Source: Siccibacter colletis
Lineage (GTDB): Bacteria; Pseudomonadota; Gammaproteobacteria; Enterobacterales; Enterobacteriaceae
Assembly (NCBI RefSeq): GCF_000696575.1
Contig: NZ_JMSQ01000039.1
Span: 171,759-235,758 of the forward strand
Length of the DNA: 64,000 bases
Reading direction: 5' to 3'
Shown one piece after another: positions 30,070-39,219 of this stretch (within the stretch, counting starts at the first letter, position 1; each line of letters begins with the position of its first letter). The notes below the pieces were generated by a model. It had not been told where the DNA came from. It saw only the letters and a list, made by a program, of their open reading frames with translations, and made no database searches. The translations under genes were made by a program, and so were the position numbers.

Positions 30070-30792
30070 ATGGATTTTTTTAGTACGCAGAACATTCTGG
30101 TGCATATCCCGCTTGGCACAGGCGGGTACGATTTATCGTGGATTGAAGCGGTAGGGACCGTTGCCGGGCTGCTGTGCATCTGGCTCGCCAGCCTCGAAAA
30201 AACCATCAACTACGCCTTCGGTCTGGTGAACGTGACGCTGTTCGCTATCATCTTCTTCCAGATCCAGCTGTACGCCAGCCTGCTGCTTCAGATCTTCTTC
30301 TTTGCCGCTAACGTTTACGGGTGGTACGCCTGGACGCGCACCACCGGCCAGGATGAGGCGGTACTGCAAATTCGCTGGTTACCGATGCAGAAAGCGCTGG
30401 CGTGGATCGCCGCCTGCGTGGTGGCGATTGGCCTGATGACGGTGTTTATCGATCCGGTATTCGGCTTCCTCACCCGCACCGCTGTAAGCCTGATGCAGGC
30501 CGTAGGGATTAGCGTGGCCATGCCACAGCTTCAGCCGGATGCGTTCCCGTTCTGGGATTCCTGCATGATGGTGCTCTCTATCGTGGCGATGATCCTGATG
30601 ACGCGCAAGTACGTGGAAAACTGGCTGCTGTGGGTGGTGATAAACCTTATCAGCGTCGCCATCTTTACGCTGCAGGGCGTGTATGCAATGGCGCTGGAGT
30701 ATCTCATTCTGACCTTTATCGCCCTGAACGGCAGCAGAATGTGGATCAACAGCGCCCGGGAGCGCGGCTCGCGACCGCTGACGGCTCAGTGA
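30070..30792 (+). CDS. pnuC: nicotinamide riboside transporter PnuC
   Basis: 240 residues (E. coli 239). A SWEET-like membrane protein with about seven helices; the family Trp-rich region [10 protein letters not shown] and [20 protein letters not shown] are visible. It imports nicotinamide riboside, completing a synthesis-plus-salvage pair with nadA under NadR. Its stop overlaps the convergent zitB by 7 bases, with no terminator between them. Confidence 0.95.
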   Translation: MDFFSTQNILVHIPLGTGGYDLSWIEAVGTVAGLLCIWLASLEKTINYAFGLVNVTLFAIIFFQIQLYASLLLQIFFFAANVYGWYAWTRTTGQDEAVLQIRWLPMQKALAWIAACVVAIGLMTVFIDPVFGFLTRTAVSLMQAVGISVAMPQLQPDAFPFWDSCMMVLSIVAMILMTRKYVENWLLWVVINLISVAIFTLQGVYAMALEYLILTFIALNGSRMWINSARERGSRPLTAQ

Positions 30793-31739
30793 GAATGGCT
30801 GTGGCCGTGGTCATGGTGGTGGTGACCCGGCTGCGTCTGGCTTAAATCGCAATCCAGCCCGCTGCAGGGCTGGTACTCCATCTGCACCGTCGCATGAGCA
30901 ATCTGGTATTCATGAGCGAGGAAATGATGGATACGTCCCAGCAGAGCATCATGGTCGTGGGGCGGCACCACCCGTACGTGAAGCGTCATGAGCGGTTTTT
31001 CCCCCACCAGCCAGATATGCACATGGTGAATATCACGCACTTCCGGCACCGCCCGGGACAGCTTGCGCTTCAGCGCGGCGATATCCACGCTGCGCGGCGC
31101 GCCTTCCAGCAGTTCGTTGACACTCTCTTTCAGCAGCCGCCAGGCGCTGCGCAATACCAGCGCTGATACCAGTACCGAAAGAATCGGGTCAACTGGCGTC
31201 CAGCCGGTCCATAGGATCACCAGTGCGGCAATAATCGCGCCGACCGAACCCAGCAGATCTCCCATCACGTGCAGTGCCGCAGCACGCACGTTTAAGTTCT
31301 TCTCTTCACTGCCACGATGTAACACCCAGAATGACAGCAGGTTAGCCACCAGCCCGGCAAACGCGATAGTAAGCATTAACCCACCCGCTACCGGTTCAGG
31401 GTGACGGAAGCGCATTATCGCTTCCCAGAAGATAAACAGCGTGATCACCACCAGCGCCAGCGCGTTCACGAAGGCGGCGAGGGTAGTGAGGCGCAACCAG
31501 CCAAAAGTCCGGTGCGCGTCGGGCGGGCGACGGGCGAACTGCACCGCGAGCAGCGCAACCAGTAGCGCGGCGGCATCGGTAAGCATATGACCGGCATCCG
31601 CGAGCAGCGCCAGCGAGCCGGAAATGATCCCGCCGATGACCTCAAGCAGCATAAAAATGGCGGTAACAGAAAATGCGATAAGCAGGCGACGGGCGTTAGC
31701 GTCCTGCGGCAGGTGAGCGTGTGAGTGGTCGTGCGGCAT
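30786..31739 (-). CDS. zitB: zinc efflux transporter ZitB, CDF family
   Basis: 317 residues from ATG 31739 ([12 protein letters not shown]), the family start; an upstream ATG at 31775 is less likely. A His-rich N-terminus, six transmembrane segments with the Zn-binding [10 protein letters not shown] and HVMGDLLGS motifs (HxxxD type), a cytoplasmic C-terminal domain ([23 protein letters not shown]) and a His-rich tail. It exports Zn(II) by proton antiport. Convergent with pnuC, which it overlaps. Confidence 0.95.
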   Translation of the reverse strand: MPHDHSHAHLPQDANARRLLIAFSVTAIFMLLEVIGGIISGSLALLADAGHMLTDAAALLVALLAVQFARRPPDAHRTFGWLRLTTLAAFVNALALVVITLFIFWEAIMRFRHPEPVAGGLMLTIAFAGLVANLLSFWVLHRGSEEKNLNVRAAALHVMGDLLGSVGAIIAALVILWTGWTPVDPILSVLVSALVLRSAWRLLKESVNELLEGAPRSVDIAALKRKLSRAVPEVRDIHHVHIWLVGEKPLMTLHVRVVPPHDHDALLGRIHHFLAHEYQIAHATVQMEYQPCSGLDCDLSQTQPGHHHHDHGHSHSH

Positions 31740-31803
31740 AATCCATCCCGGTGTGCGGCTTAGCGTGGTGCGCAATGCTTGAGAAAACGTGGGATAAACA
31801 TAG

Positions 31804-31834
31804 CAAAAAGAAAGGAGAGCGTAAGCTCTCCTTT
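31804..31834 (-). terminator. ybgS terminator
   Basis: AAAGGAGAGC (31811-31820) with GCTCTCCTTT (31825-31834), a 10-bp stem with GTAA loop, followed on the minus strand by CTTTTTGCT. It lies 24 bases past the ybgS stop and insulates zitB from ybgS. Confidence 0.88.
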
Positions 31835-31857
31835 TTGTGAAGCGTCGGGCAAGACGA

Positions 31858-32271
31858 TTACTGAGTAGTACCGTCTACCTTGGTATTCACTTCATTGTTG
31901 TTGGTGGTGCCATCAACTTTGGTGCCGGCATCGTTATTCATACCGTCGCCGGTCTGAACTTTTTTGTTCACGTCCGGGCAGCGACCATCTTTACACATGC
32001 TGTTTTTGTGCACTTCATCAGCGCTCATATTACCGTTGCCGGTTGCGCCCGGAGCCGTATTGGTTCCGCTGGTATTGATGTCGTTATTGTTAACATTGTT
32101 TGGCGCGATGTTTTCTTTCGCATCCGGTGCAACCTGGCCTGCATCAGCCGCCGCATTTGCCTGGCCCTGGTTACCGCCGCTTGCAGCGCCGCCCGCTGCA
32201 GCCAGAGCTGCACCGCTTGCCAGTGTGAGTGTGGTCGTCAGGATTAACGTCGCTAATTTATTCATTCTCAT
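31858..32271 (-). CDS. ybgS: YbgS-family secreted small protein
   Basis: 137 residues from ATG 32271. AGGAG lies only one base from that ATG but 7 bases from the second ATG (32265, MNKLATL), so the true start may be two codons later. A signal peptide ends near ASGAALA. The mature part is low-complexity, rich in Asn, Gly, Ala and Thr, with the conserved core [27 protein letters not shown] and two TKVDGTT(N/Q) repeats at the end. Homeobox-like annotations for E. coli YbgS are historical; function is unknown. Confidence 0.88.
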   Translation of the reverse strand: MRMNKLATLILTTTLTLASGAALAAAGGAASGGNQGQANAAADAGQVAPDAKENIAPNNVNNNDINTSGTNTAPGATGNGNMSADEVHKNSMCKDGRCPDVNKKVQTGDGMNNDAGTKVDGTTNNNEVNTKVDGTTQ

Positions 32272-32502
32272 GCTCCTGTTCTGGTCGTTATGTGCTGGAT
32301 AACTTCTTCCAACAGTGCAGTGCAATATTCTGGTTAAAAACCAGTTTCGGGTGAAAAATTTGTTTGCTGCGTTTAATAACAGCAGGCGCTCTTGTTAAAA
32401 GGCATTAAAAGAGAGCTAACAGTTAAAAAGTGTAGTGTCGATCTCGTTTTTCGCTACGTTAGTGACCACTTTTAGTACTTTCCAGGAATTTTCTGCCCGT
32501 AG

Positions 32503-32520
32503 TGTAAAAGCCGGTTTACA
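32503..32520. promoter_or_regulatory. TyrR box of aroG
   Basis: TGTAAA-N6-TTTACA is a perfect match to the strong TyrR box consensus, 72 bases upstream of the aroG ATG. In E. coli TyrR represses aroG with phenylalanine. It lies in the 320-bp ybgS-aroG gap; I see no gene in the rest of that gap. Confidence 0.88.
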
Positions 32521-32591
32521 CTTCTTTTCGGACAATATAGATTGGGGGGATTGCATCAAGGAAAATTTGTAGAATCCACTGGAAACGCCCG

Positions 32592-33644
32592 ATGAACTAT
32601 CAGAATGACGACCTTCGCATCACCGAAATAAACGAGTTACTCCCACCTGTCGCGCTGCTTGAAAAGTTCCCCGCAACCGAAAATGCTGCCCGCACCGTGT
32701 CTAAGGCCCGTCAGGCGATCCATCAGATCCTCAACGGGCACGACGATCGGCTGCTGGTGGTGATTGGCCCGTGCTCGATTCACGATCCCAAAGCGGCGAA
32801 AGAGTATGCTGGTCGCCTGCTGGGACTGCGTGAAGCCCTGAAAGGCGAGCTGGAGATCGTGATGCGCGTCTATTTTGAAAAACCACGCACTACCGTGGGC
32901 TGGAAAGGGCTGATTAACGATCCGCATATGGATAACAGCTTCCAGATTAACGACGGCCTGCGCATCGCGCGCGAACTGCTGCTGGACATCAACGACAGCG
33001 GCCTGCCGGCAGCGGGCGAATTCCTCGATATGATCACTCCGCAGTATATGGCGGATCTGATGAGCTGGGGCGCCATCGGCGCACGCACCACCGAATCTCA
33101 GGTCCACCGCGAGCTGGCTTCAGGGCTCTCCTGCCCGGTGGGCTTCAAGAACGGCACCGACGGCACCATCAAGGTGGCGATTGACGCCATCAATGCTGCC
33201 AGCGCGCCGCACTGCTTCCTGTCGGTCACCAAGTGGGGCCACTCGGCTATCGTCAACACCAGCGGTAACGGCGACTGCCACATTATTCTGCGCGGCGGCA
33301 AAGAGCCGAACTACAGCGCAGCGCACGTGGCAGAGGTAAAATCCGGCCTGGAGAAAGCGGGCCTGGCACCGCAGGTAATGATCGACTTCAGCCACGCCAA
33401 CTCCAGCAAGCAGTTCAAAAAGCAGATGGAGGTGGGCGCGGACGTCTGCAACCAGCTGGCGCACGGCGAGAAAGCGATTGTTGGCGTGATGATCGAAAGT
33501 CACCTGGTGGAAGGCAACCAGAGCCTGGAGAGCGGCGAACCGCTGGTGTATGGCAAGAGCGTCACCGACGGCTGCATCGGCTGGGAAGATACCGACGCGA
33601 TTCTGCATCAGCTTGCCGCAGCAGTGAAAGCGCGTCGCGGATAA
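32592..33644 (+). CDS. aroG: 3-deoxy-7-phosphoheptulonate synthase, Phe-sensitive
   Basis: 350 residues, the E. coli length and close in sequence. It condenses phosphoenolpyruvate with erythrose 4-phosphate as the first step of the shikimate pathway. Class I motifs LLVVIGPCSIHD, KPRTTVGWKGLINDP, GARTTESQVHRELASGLSCPVGFKNGTDG and MIDFSHANSSK (metal and substrate ligands) are intact. The whole sequence matches AroG rather than AroF or AroH, which fits Phe feedback and the TyrR box upstream. Confidence 0.97.
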   Translation: MNYQNDDLRITEINELLPPVALLEKFPATENAARTVSKARQAIHQILNGHDDRLLVVIGPCSIHDPKAAKEYAGRLLGLREALKGELEIVMRVYFEKPRTTVGWKGLINDPHMDNSFQINDGLRIARELLLDINDSGLPAAGEFLDMITPQYMADLMSWGAIGARTTESQVHRELASGLSCPVGFKNGTDGTIKVAIDAINAASAPHCFLSVTKWGHSAIVNTSGNGDCHIILRGGKEPNYSAAHVAEVKSGLEKAGLAPQVMIDFSHANSSKQFKKQMEVGADVCNQLAHGEKAIVGVMIESHLVEGNQSLESGEPLVYGKSVTDGCIGWEDTDAILHQLAAAVKARRG

Positions 33645-33659
33645 TCGCGGCTACATAAA

Positions 33660-33692
33660 CAAAAAAGGCGTGGTTTTCACCACGCCTTTTTC
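33660..33692. terminator. bidirectional terminator between aroG and gpmA
   Basis: AGGCGTGGT (33666-33674), loop TTTC, ACCACGCCT (33679-33687), with an A run before and a T run after. It can end transcripts of both the convergent aroG and gpmA. Confidence 0.93.
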
Positions 33693-33704
33693 ACATCTTG
33701 CGAA

Positions 33705-34457
33705 TTACTTCGCTTTACCCTGGTTGGCTACTGCCGCCGCTTTCGCCGCGATTTCGTCCGCATTGCCCAGGTAGTAGTGTTTGATCGGTTTGAAGTTCTC
33801 GTCGAACTCATACACCAGCGGTACGCCGGTCGGGATGTTCAGCTCAAGAATTTCATCTTCGCTCATCTGATCCAGGTATTTTACCAGCGCGCGCAGGGAA
33901 TTACCGTGCGCAGCGATGATCACGCGCTCACCGCTTTTCAGGCGCGGCAGAATGGACTCGTTCCAGAACGGGATAACGCGATCGATAGTCAGGGCCAGGC
34001 TCTCAGTCAGCGGCAGCTCCTGCTCGGTCAGTTTCGCGTAACGCGGATCGTGGCCCGGGAAACGCTCGTCATCTTTGGTCAGGGCCGGCGGGGTGATGGC
34101 AAAGCCACGACGCCACTGCTTAACCTGATCGTCACCGTATTTCTCAGCGGTTTCAGCTTTGTTGAGGCCCTGCAGCGCACCGTAGTGACGCTCGTTCAGT
34201 TTCCAGGATTTCTCAACCGGCAGCCAGGCCTGGTCAAGCTCGTCCAGCACGTTCCACAGGGTGTGAATGGCACGTTTCAGCACGGAGGTGTAAGCATAAT
34301 CGAAAGCAAAGCCTTCAGCCTTCAGCAGTTTACCTGCTGCTTTTGCTTCGCTTACGCCTTTCTCGGACAGGTCAACATCGTACCAACCGGTGAAGCGGTT
34401 TTCGTTGTTCCACTGGCTTTCGCCATGACGAACCAGAACCAGCTTAGTAACAGCCAT
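33705..34457 (-). CDS. gpmA: 2,3-bisphosphoglycerate-dependent phosphoglycerate mutase
   Basis: 250 residues from ATG 34457, with AAGGAG eight bases upstream; the longer frame to 34559 is rejected. Interconverts 3- and 2-phosphoglycerate in glycolysis. The phosphohistidine His11 lies in [22 protein letters not shown], the second His in [17 protein letters not shown] Fur-like box lies about 95 bases upstream, as expected for the iron-regulated E. coli gene. Confidence 0.97.
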   Translation of the reverse strand: MAVTKLVLVRHGESQWNNENRFTGWYDVDLSEKGVSEAKAAGKLLKAEGFAFDYAYTSVLKRAIHTLWNVLDELDQAWLPVEKSWKLNERHYGALQGLNKAETAEKYGDDQVKQWRRGFAITPPALTKDDERFPGHDPRYAKLTEQELPLTESLALTIDRVIPFWNESILPRLKSGERVIIAAHGNSLRALVKYLDQMSEDEILELNIPTGVPLVYEFDENFKPIKHYYLGNADEIAAKAAAVANQGKAK

Positions 34458-34551
34458 TTTATTACTCCTTATATACACGTCATCATCGAAGCTGCCTCGC
34501 GTTAGCGCCGCAACGCAACTTGAATGAGTAAGTGCCTGAGATTGATAGAGT

Positions 34552-34570
34552 GATAACAATTCTCATTATA
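34552..34570. promoter_or_regulatory. Fur box upstream of gpmA
   Basis: The 19 bases GATAACAATTCTCATTATA match the classic Fur consensus at 14 positions. gpmA is Fur-regulated in E. coli. The rest of the 272-bp gap shows no gene. Confidence 0.6.
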
Positions 34571-34698
34571 TTGCCGCGGTGACGCCAGCAGCAACGCTAA
34601 ACCTTAACCATAGCGAAAATAAACGTGCAGTGTAAGCCGGTTGTGAATCCACCGTTGCTATTTTGCTGATGACTGACGCTATATTCAGCAACCGGGGC

Positions 34699-34724
34699 AA
34701 AAAAAAGCCCTCGTGAGAGGGCTT
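34699..34724 (-). terminator. gal operon terminator
   Basis: AAGCCCTC-GTGA-GAGGGCTT (34705-34724), followed on the minus strand by a run of T (A run 34699-34706). It lies just beyond the galM stop and ends galETKM. Confidence 0.93.
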
Positions 34725-34729
34725 TCTGC

Positions 34730-35770
34730 TTACCGCGGCGTGAAGCGATATTCGGTTACGCTGCGATAGTCTTCGCCGGGGCGCAGAATGCAGTCTGGCT
34801 GGGGCCATTCGGGATGGTTCGGGCTGTCCGGCAGAAACTCGCTTTCCAGCGCCAGGCCTTGCCACGCCTGATACTCACCCTGTTCTCGCGCCGGGGTGCC
34901 TTCGAGGAAGTTCCCGGTATAGAACTGCAGGGCCGGGGCGGTGGTAAACACGCTCATCTGCAGTTTCTCATCTGCCGACCAGACCTGTGCTGCGGGTTGC
35001 GTAACGTCACCCTGCGCATCCAGCAGGAAAGCGTGATCGTAGCCGCGCACGTTCTGCTGTGCCTCATCGCTCAGGAAGTCCCGGGCAATGGTTTTTGGCG
35101 TGCGGAAGTCGAAGCTGGTACCTGCAACATCAGCAAGATCGCCTTCCGGGATGCCTTGCGCCGTCACCGGCAGCCAGCGGCTGGCGAACAGCTGCAGCTT
35201 GTGGTTGCGCACGTCATGCTGGGTGCCGTCGAGGTTAAAATAGGCATGGTTAGTGAGGTTCACCGGGCAGGGCTTATCGACCTGCGCGCGGTACTCGATC
35301 ACCAGACCGTTGTCATCATTGAGCTGATAATGCGCGGTAGCACACAGCTCGCCCGGATACCCCTGATCGCCGTCCGGCGAATCGAGGGTATAGAGCACTT
35401 CGCGCTCATTCTGACGCACAATGCGCCAGCGGCGTTTGTCGAAGCCCTCCGGGCCGCCGTGCAGTTGGTTTTCACCCTGGCTTGGCAGCAGCGAGAACTG
35501 TTTGCCGTCGAGAGTAAACGTGCTGCGGGCGATGCGGTTGGCGTAGCGGCCAATCGACGCGCCTAAAAACGCGGTCTGCTGCTGATACACTTCCGGGCTG
35601 GGGCAGCCCAGCAGCGTTTCGCGCACGGTTCCATCATTCATCGGTACGCGGATGGAGAGCAGTGTCGCGCCCCAGTCCATCAGCGCGACCACCATCCCGT
35701 TGGCGTTACGCAACGTCGAGAGGCGGTACGGCAATCCATCCGGTGCCAGGGTTGGCGTCTCTTTTAGCAC
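34730..35770 (-). CDS. galM: galactose mutarotase (aldose 1-epimerase)
   Basis: 346 residues, the E. coli length. It interconverts alpha and beta anomers so that lactose-derived beta-galactose can be phosphorylated. Conserved segments [44 protein letters not shown] (catalytic His) and [20 protein letters not shown] are visible. Last gene of the operon; overlaps the end of galK by 7 bases. Confidence 0.97.
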   Translation of the reverse strand: MLKETPTLAPDGLPYRLSTLRNANGMVVALMDWGATLLSIRVPMNDGTVRETLLGCPSPEVYQQQTAFLGASIGRYANRIARSTFTLDGKQFSLLPSQGENQLHGGPEGFDKRRWRIVRQNEREVLYTLDSPDGDQGYPGELCATAHYQLNDDNGLVIEYRAQVDKPCPVNLTNHAYFNLDGTQHDVRNHKLQLFASRWLPVTAQGIPEGDLADVAGTSFDFRTPKTIARDFLSDEAQQNVRGYDHAFLLDAQGDVTQPAAQVWSADEKLQMSVFTTAPALQFYTGNFLEGTPAREQGEYQAWQGLALESEFLPDSPNHPEWPQPDCILRPGEDYRSVTEYRFTPR

Positions 35771-36912
35771 TGACCAGCTCCTTGTGAAGGTTTGCAGACG
35801 TAGAACGTCTCCTTGATGCCTGTTTTCGCTTCGTACTGTGCTTCCACGGCCTGCTTCACGTCCGCGACGCGGCTTTCCGGCACCAGGGCCACCACGCAGC
35901 CGCCGAAACCGCCACCGGTCATGCGCACGCCGCCTTCATCACCAATAACCGCTTTGACGATCTCCACCAGGGTGTCGATCTGCGGCACGGTGATTTCAAA
36001 GTCGTCGCGCATTGAGGCGTGGGACTCTGCCATCAGCTCACCCATGCGTTTCAGGTCACCCTGCGCCAGCGCGTCTGCAGCTTCCAGCGTGCGGGCATTT
36101 TCGGTCAGCACGTGACGCACGCGCTTTGCCACTACCGGATCCAGCTCGTGCGCTACCGCATTGAACTGGTCGAGGCTGACGTCGCGCAGCGCTTTCTGGG
36201 TAAAGAAGCGCGCACCGGTTTCACACTGTTCGCGGCGGGTGTTGTACTCGCTGCCCACCAGCGTGCGTTTAAAGTTGCTGTTGATGATGACGACTGCTGC
36301 GCCCTGCGGCATCGGTACCGCTTTGGTGCCAAGGCTGCGGCAGTCCAGCAGCAACGCGTGCCCCTCTTTGCCCAGCGCGGAAATCAGCTGGTCCATGATG
36401 CCGCAGTTGCAGCCGACGAACTGGTTTTCCGCTTCCTGGCCGTTGAGCGCAATCTGCGCCCCGTCGAGTTGCAGATGGTAAAGCTGCTGGAACACGGTGC
36501 CCACCGCCACTTCCAGTGAAGCCGAGGAGCTAAGGCCCGCGCCCTGCGGCACGTTGCCGCTGATCACCAGATCCGCGCCACCGAAGCTGCCGTCGCGCTG
36601 CTGCAGGTGTTTGACCACGCCGCGCACGTAGTTGGACCACTGCTGCGCGTCATGGGCCAGAATGGGCGCATCCAGTGAGAATTCGTCCTGCTGGTTATCA
36701 TAGTCGGCCGCGATCACGCGCACGGTGCGGTCATCGCGCTTCGCGCAGCTGATCACCGTCTGGTAGTCGATGGCGCACGGCAGTACGAAACCGTCATTGT
36801 AGTCGGTGTGTTCCCCGATGAGGTTTACGCGGCCAGGCGCCTGAATGGTGTGGGTGGCAGGGTAGCCGAATTTTTCAGCAAACAGTGCTTGTGTGTTCTC
36901 TTTCAGACTCAT
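35764..36912 (-). CDS. galK: galactokinase
   Basis: 382 residues, the E. coli length. GHMP kinase: substrate motif [20 protein letters not shown] near the N-terminus, ATP loop [15 protein letters not shown] in the middle, and [16 protein letters not shown] near the C-terminus. It phosphorylates alpha-galactose at C1. 2 bases separate it from galT. Confidence 0.98.
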   Translation of the reverse strand: MSLKENTQALFAEKFGYPATHTIQAPGRVNLIGEHTDYNDGFVLPCAIDYQTVISCAKRDDRTVRVIAADYDNQQDEFSLDAPILAHDAQQWSNYVRGVVKHLQQRDGSFGGADLVISGNVPQGAGLSSSASLEVAVGTVFQQLYHLQLDGAQIALNGQEAENQFVGCNCGIMDQLISALGKEGHALLLDCRSLGTKAVPMPQGAAVVIINSNFKRTLVGSEYNTRREQCETGARFFTQKALRDVSLDQFNAVAHELDPVVAKRVRHVLTENARTLEAADALAQGDLKRMGELMAESHASMRDDFEITVPQIDTLVEIVKAVIGDEGGVRMTGGGFGGCVVALVPESRVADVKQAVEAQYEAKTGIKETFYVCKPSQGAGQC

Positions 36913-36914
36913 TG

Positions 36915-37964
36915 TTATTCTCCTGATTCGCGAAAATGGACATCGCTGACAGCGCGCAGGCGCTCGGCGGCCTGCTCGGCGGTCAGGTCGCGCTGGGTTT
37001 CCGCCAGCATTTCATAGCCAACCATAAACTTGCGTACCGTCGCGGAGCGCAGCAGCGGCGGGTAGAAATGGGCATGCAGCTGCCAGTGCGGGTTCTCTTC
37101 GCCGTTAAACGGTGCGCCGTGCCAGCCCATGGAGTAGGGGAAAGAGGTCTGGAACAGGTTGTCGTACCGGCTGGTCAGTTTCTTCAGCGCCAGTGCCAGA
37201 TCGCTGCGCTGGGCATCGGTCAGATCGGTCATTCGCAGCACGTGCGCTTTCGGCAGCAGCAGCGTTTCAAACGGCCACGCAGCCCACCACGGCACGACAG
37301 CCAGCCAGTGCTCGGTTTCCACCACGGTGCGGCTGCCATCTTTCAGCTCGCGCGCCGCGTAGTCCACCAGCATCGCGCTACCGTGCTGGTCGAAATAGTC
37401 GCGCTGCAGGGCATCTTCCCGCGCCGCTTCGTTCGGCAGGAAGCTGTTGGCCCAGATCTGCCCGTGCGGATGCGGGTTAGAGCAGCCCATCGCCGCGCCT
37501 TTGTTCTCAAACACCTGCACCCACGGCCAGCTTTTACCCAGCTCGGCGGTCTGTTCCTGCCAGGTCCTGACCACCTCTTCCAGCGCCGGAAGAGTAAGTT
37601 CCGGCAGCGTTTTGCTGTGGTCCGGCGAGAAGCAAATAACCCGGCTGGTCCCGCGCGCGCTTTCCAGACCCATCAGCGGATCGTCCTGCGCCGGCGCGTC
37701 CGGCGTGTCGGTCATCAGCGCCGCGAAGTCGTTGGTGAACACGTAGGTGCCGGTGTATTGCGGGTTTTGATCGCCGGTGACGCGGGTGTTACCCGGACAC
37801 AGGAAGCAGTCCGGGTCGTGCTGCGGCAGCGTCTGTTTCGCTGGCGTCTCCTGCGCGCCCTGCCACGGGCGTTTCGCGCGGTGCGGGGACACCAGAATCC
37901 ATTCTCCCTTCAGCGGGTTATAGCGGCGATGCGGGTGATCGACCGGGTTAAATTGCTCCATCAC
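36915..37964 (-). CDS. galT: galactose-1-phosphate uridylyltransferase
   Basis: 349 residues (E. coli 348). The HPHGQ nucleophile motif is in [18 protein letters not shown]; zinc/iron ligands are expected in CFLCPGN and the C-terminal HAHFYPP. It swaps UMP between UDP-glucose and galactose 1-phosphate in the Leloir pathway. 6 bases after galE. Confidence 0.98.
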   Translation of the reverse strand: MMEQFNPVDHPHRRYNPLKGEWILVSPHRAKRPWQGAQETPAKQTLPQHDPDCFLCPGNTRVTGDQNPQYTGTYVFTNDFAALMTDTPDAPAQDDPLMGLESARGTSRVICFSPDHSKTLPELTLPALEEVVRTWQEQTAELGKSWPWVQVFENKGAAMGCSNPHPHGQIWANSFLPNEAAREDALQRDYFDQHGSAMLVDYAARELKDGSRTVVETEHWLAVVPWWAAWPFETLLLPKAHVLRMTDLTDAQRSDLALALKKLTSRYDNLFQTSFPYSMGWHGAPFNGEENPHWQLHAHFYPPLLRSATVRKFMVGYEMLAETQRDLTAEQAAERLRAVSDVHFRESGE

Positions 37965-37970
37965 ACATCC

Positions 37971-38987
37971 TTAATCTTCGTAGCCTTGTGGGTGGCGGGA
38001 CTGCCAACGCCAGGTGTCCTCAGCCATTTCATCGAGTGAGCGCGTGACGCGCCAGTTGAGCTCTTTGTCCGCCTTGCTGGCATCGGCCCAGTAGGCGGGC
38101 AGATCGCCGTCGCGGCGCGGCGCAAAGTGATAGTTGACCGGTTTGCCGCTGGCTTTGCTGAACGCGTTAACCACGTCAAGCACGCTGCTGCCAACGCCGG
38201 CACCGAGGTTGTAGATATGCACACCCGGTTTGTCCGCCAGCACCTGCATAGCGGCAACGTGGCCGTCCGCGAGATCCATTACGTGGATATAGTCGCGCAC
38301 GCCGGTACCGTCTTCGGTCGGGTAGTCATTCCCAAAAATAGCCAGCGAATCGCGGCGGCCAACGGCCACCTGGGCGATATACGGCATCAGGTTGTTCGGG
38401 ATGCCCTGAGGATCTTCACCCATGTCGCCTGACGGATGCGCGCCGACCGGGTTGAAGTAGCGCAGCAGGGCGATGCTCCACTCCGGATTCGCTTTCTGCA
38501 GATCGGTGAGGATCTGCTCCACCATCAGTTTGCTCTTGCCGTAGGGGCTCTGCGGCGTACCGGTAGGGAAGCTTTCAACGTAAGGGATTTTTGGCTGATC
38601 GCCGTAGACGGTGGCCGAGGAGCTGAAAATGAAGTTGGTGACGTTGGCGGCGCGCATGGCGGAGATGAGGCGCAGCGTACCGTTGACGTTGTTATCGTAG
38701 TACTCCAGCGGCTTCGCCACGGACTCACCCACGGCTTTCAGACCGGCGAAATGAATTACCGCGTCCACGGCATGATCGTGGAAAATTTCCGTCAGCAGGG
38801 CTTCGTCGCGGATATCGCCATCAATAAAGAGAGGATGTTTACCGGACAGGCGTTCAATAACCGGCAGGACGCTGCGTTTACTGTTGCAGAGATTATCGAG
38901 GATGATCACCTCGTGACCATTTTGCAGCAGCTGCACGCAGGTATGGCTTCCTATGTAACCGCTACCACCCGTTACGAGAACTCTCAT
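37971..38987 (-). CDS. galE: UDP-glucose 4-epimerase
   Basis: 338 residues from ATG 38987 (MRVLVTGGSGYIGSH), the E. coli start; a longer frame to 39029 runs into the promoter and is rejected. Short-chain dehydrogenase fold: NAD motif GGSGYIG, SSSATVYGD and the catalytic SPYGKSK (Tyr-x-x-x-Lys). It regenerates UDP-glucose for GalT. First gene of galETKM; the internal operator lies inside its first codons. Confidence 0.98.
   Translation of the reverse strand: MRVLVTGGSGYIGSHTCVQLLQNGHEVIILDNLCNSKRSVLPVIERLSGKHPLFIDGDIRDEALLTEIFHDHAVDAVIHFAGLKAVGESVAKPLEYYDNNVNGTLRLISAMRAANVTNFIFSSSATVYGDQPKIPYVESFPTGTPQSPYGKSKLMVEQILTDLQKANPEWSIALLRYFNPVGAHPSGDMGEDPQGIPNNLMPYIAQVAVGRRDSLAIFGNDYPTEDGTGVRDYIHVMDLADGHVAAMQVLADKPGVHIYNLGAGVGSSVLDVVNAFSKASGKPVNYHFAPRRDGDLPAYWADASKADKELNWRVTRSLDEMAEDTWRWQSRHPQGYED
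38953..38968. promoter_or_regulatory. GalR/GalS internal operator OI
   Basis: Read on the minus strand: GTGGTAGCGGTTACAT, the same 16-mer as E. coli OI as recalled, within codons 7-12 of galE. Centre-to-centre distance to OE is 113 bases, the spacing needed for the GalR-HU repression loop. Confidence 0.88.
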
Positions 38988-39017
38988 TTTTCGCTCCATT
39001 ACGCTTATGGTATGTGA

Positions 39018-39067
39018 TAAACATAGCATAACAGAGAAGGAAAAAGTGTGACATGGGATAAAATAGT
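39018..39067 (-). promoter_or_regulatory. gal P1/P2 promoters and CRP site
   Basis: Minus-strand -10 elements TATGCT (39025-39030, P2 position) and TATGTT (39020-39025, P1 position) overlap by one base as in E. coli. The CRP half-site TGTGA lies at 39047-39051. CRP would activate P1 and repress P2. Confidence 0.75.
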
Positions 39068-39081
39068 GGAATCGTTTACAC
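39066..39081. promoter_or_regulatory. GalR/GalS external operator OE
   Basis: Minus-strand GTGTAAACGATTCCAC, identical to E. coli OE as recalled. It sits just upstream of the CRP site and pairs with OI through GalR-mediated looping. Confidence 0.88.
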
Positions 39082-39173
39082 TGGTTTCACGCCGTTGGGT
39101 TGCGGGTCAATATCCTATTGTAAAACAAGAGTGTGGCCCTGCGCGTTGCAGGTTATCTGAAAGTCAGCGCCAG

Positions 39174-39199
39174 AAAAAACGGAAGCCGTAGCTTCCGTT
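39174..39199 (-). terminator. modF terminator
   Basis: AACGGAAGC-CGTA-GCTTCCGTT (39178-39199), with an A run at 39174-39179 that is a T run on the minus strand. 21 bases past the modF stop, insulating the gal promoter from modF transcripts. Confidence 0.88.
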
Positions 39200-39219
39200 A
39201 CATTGAGCAGGGTTATCTG

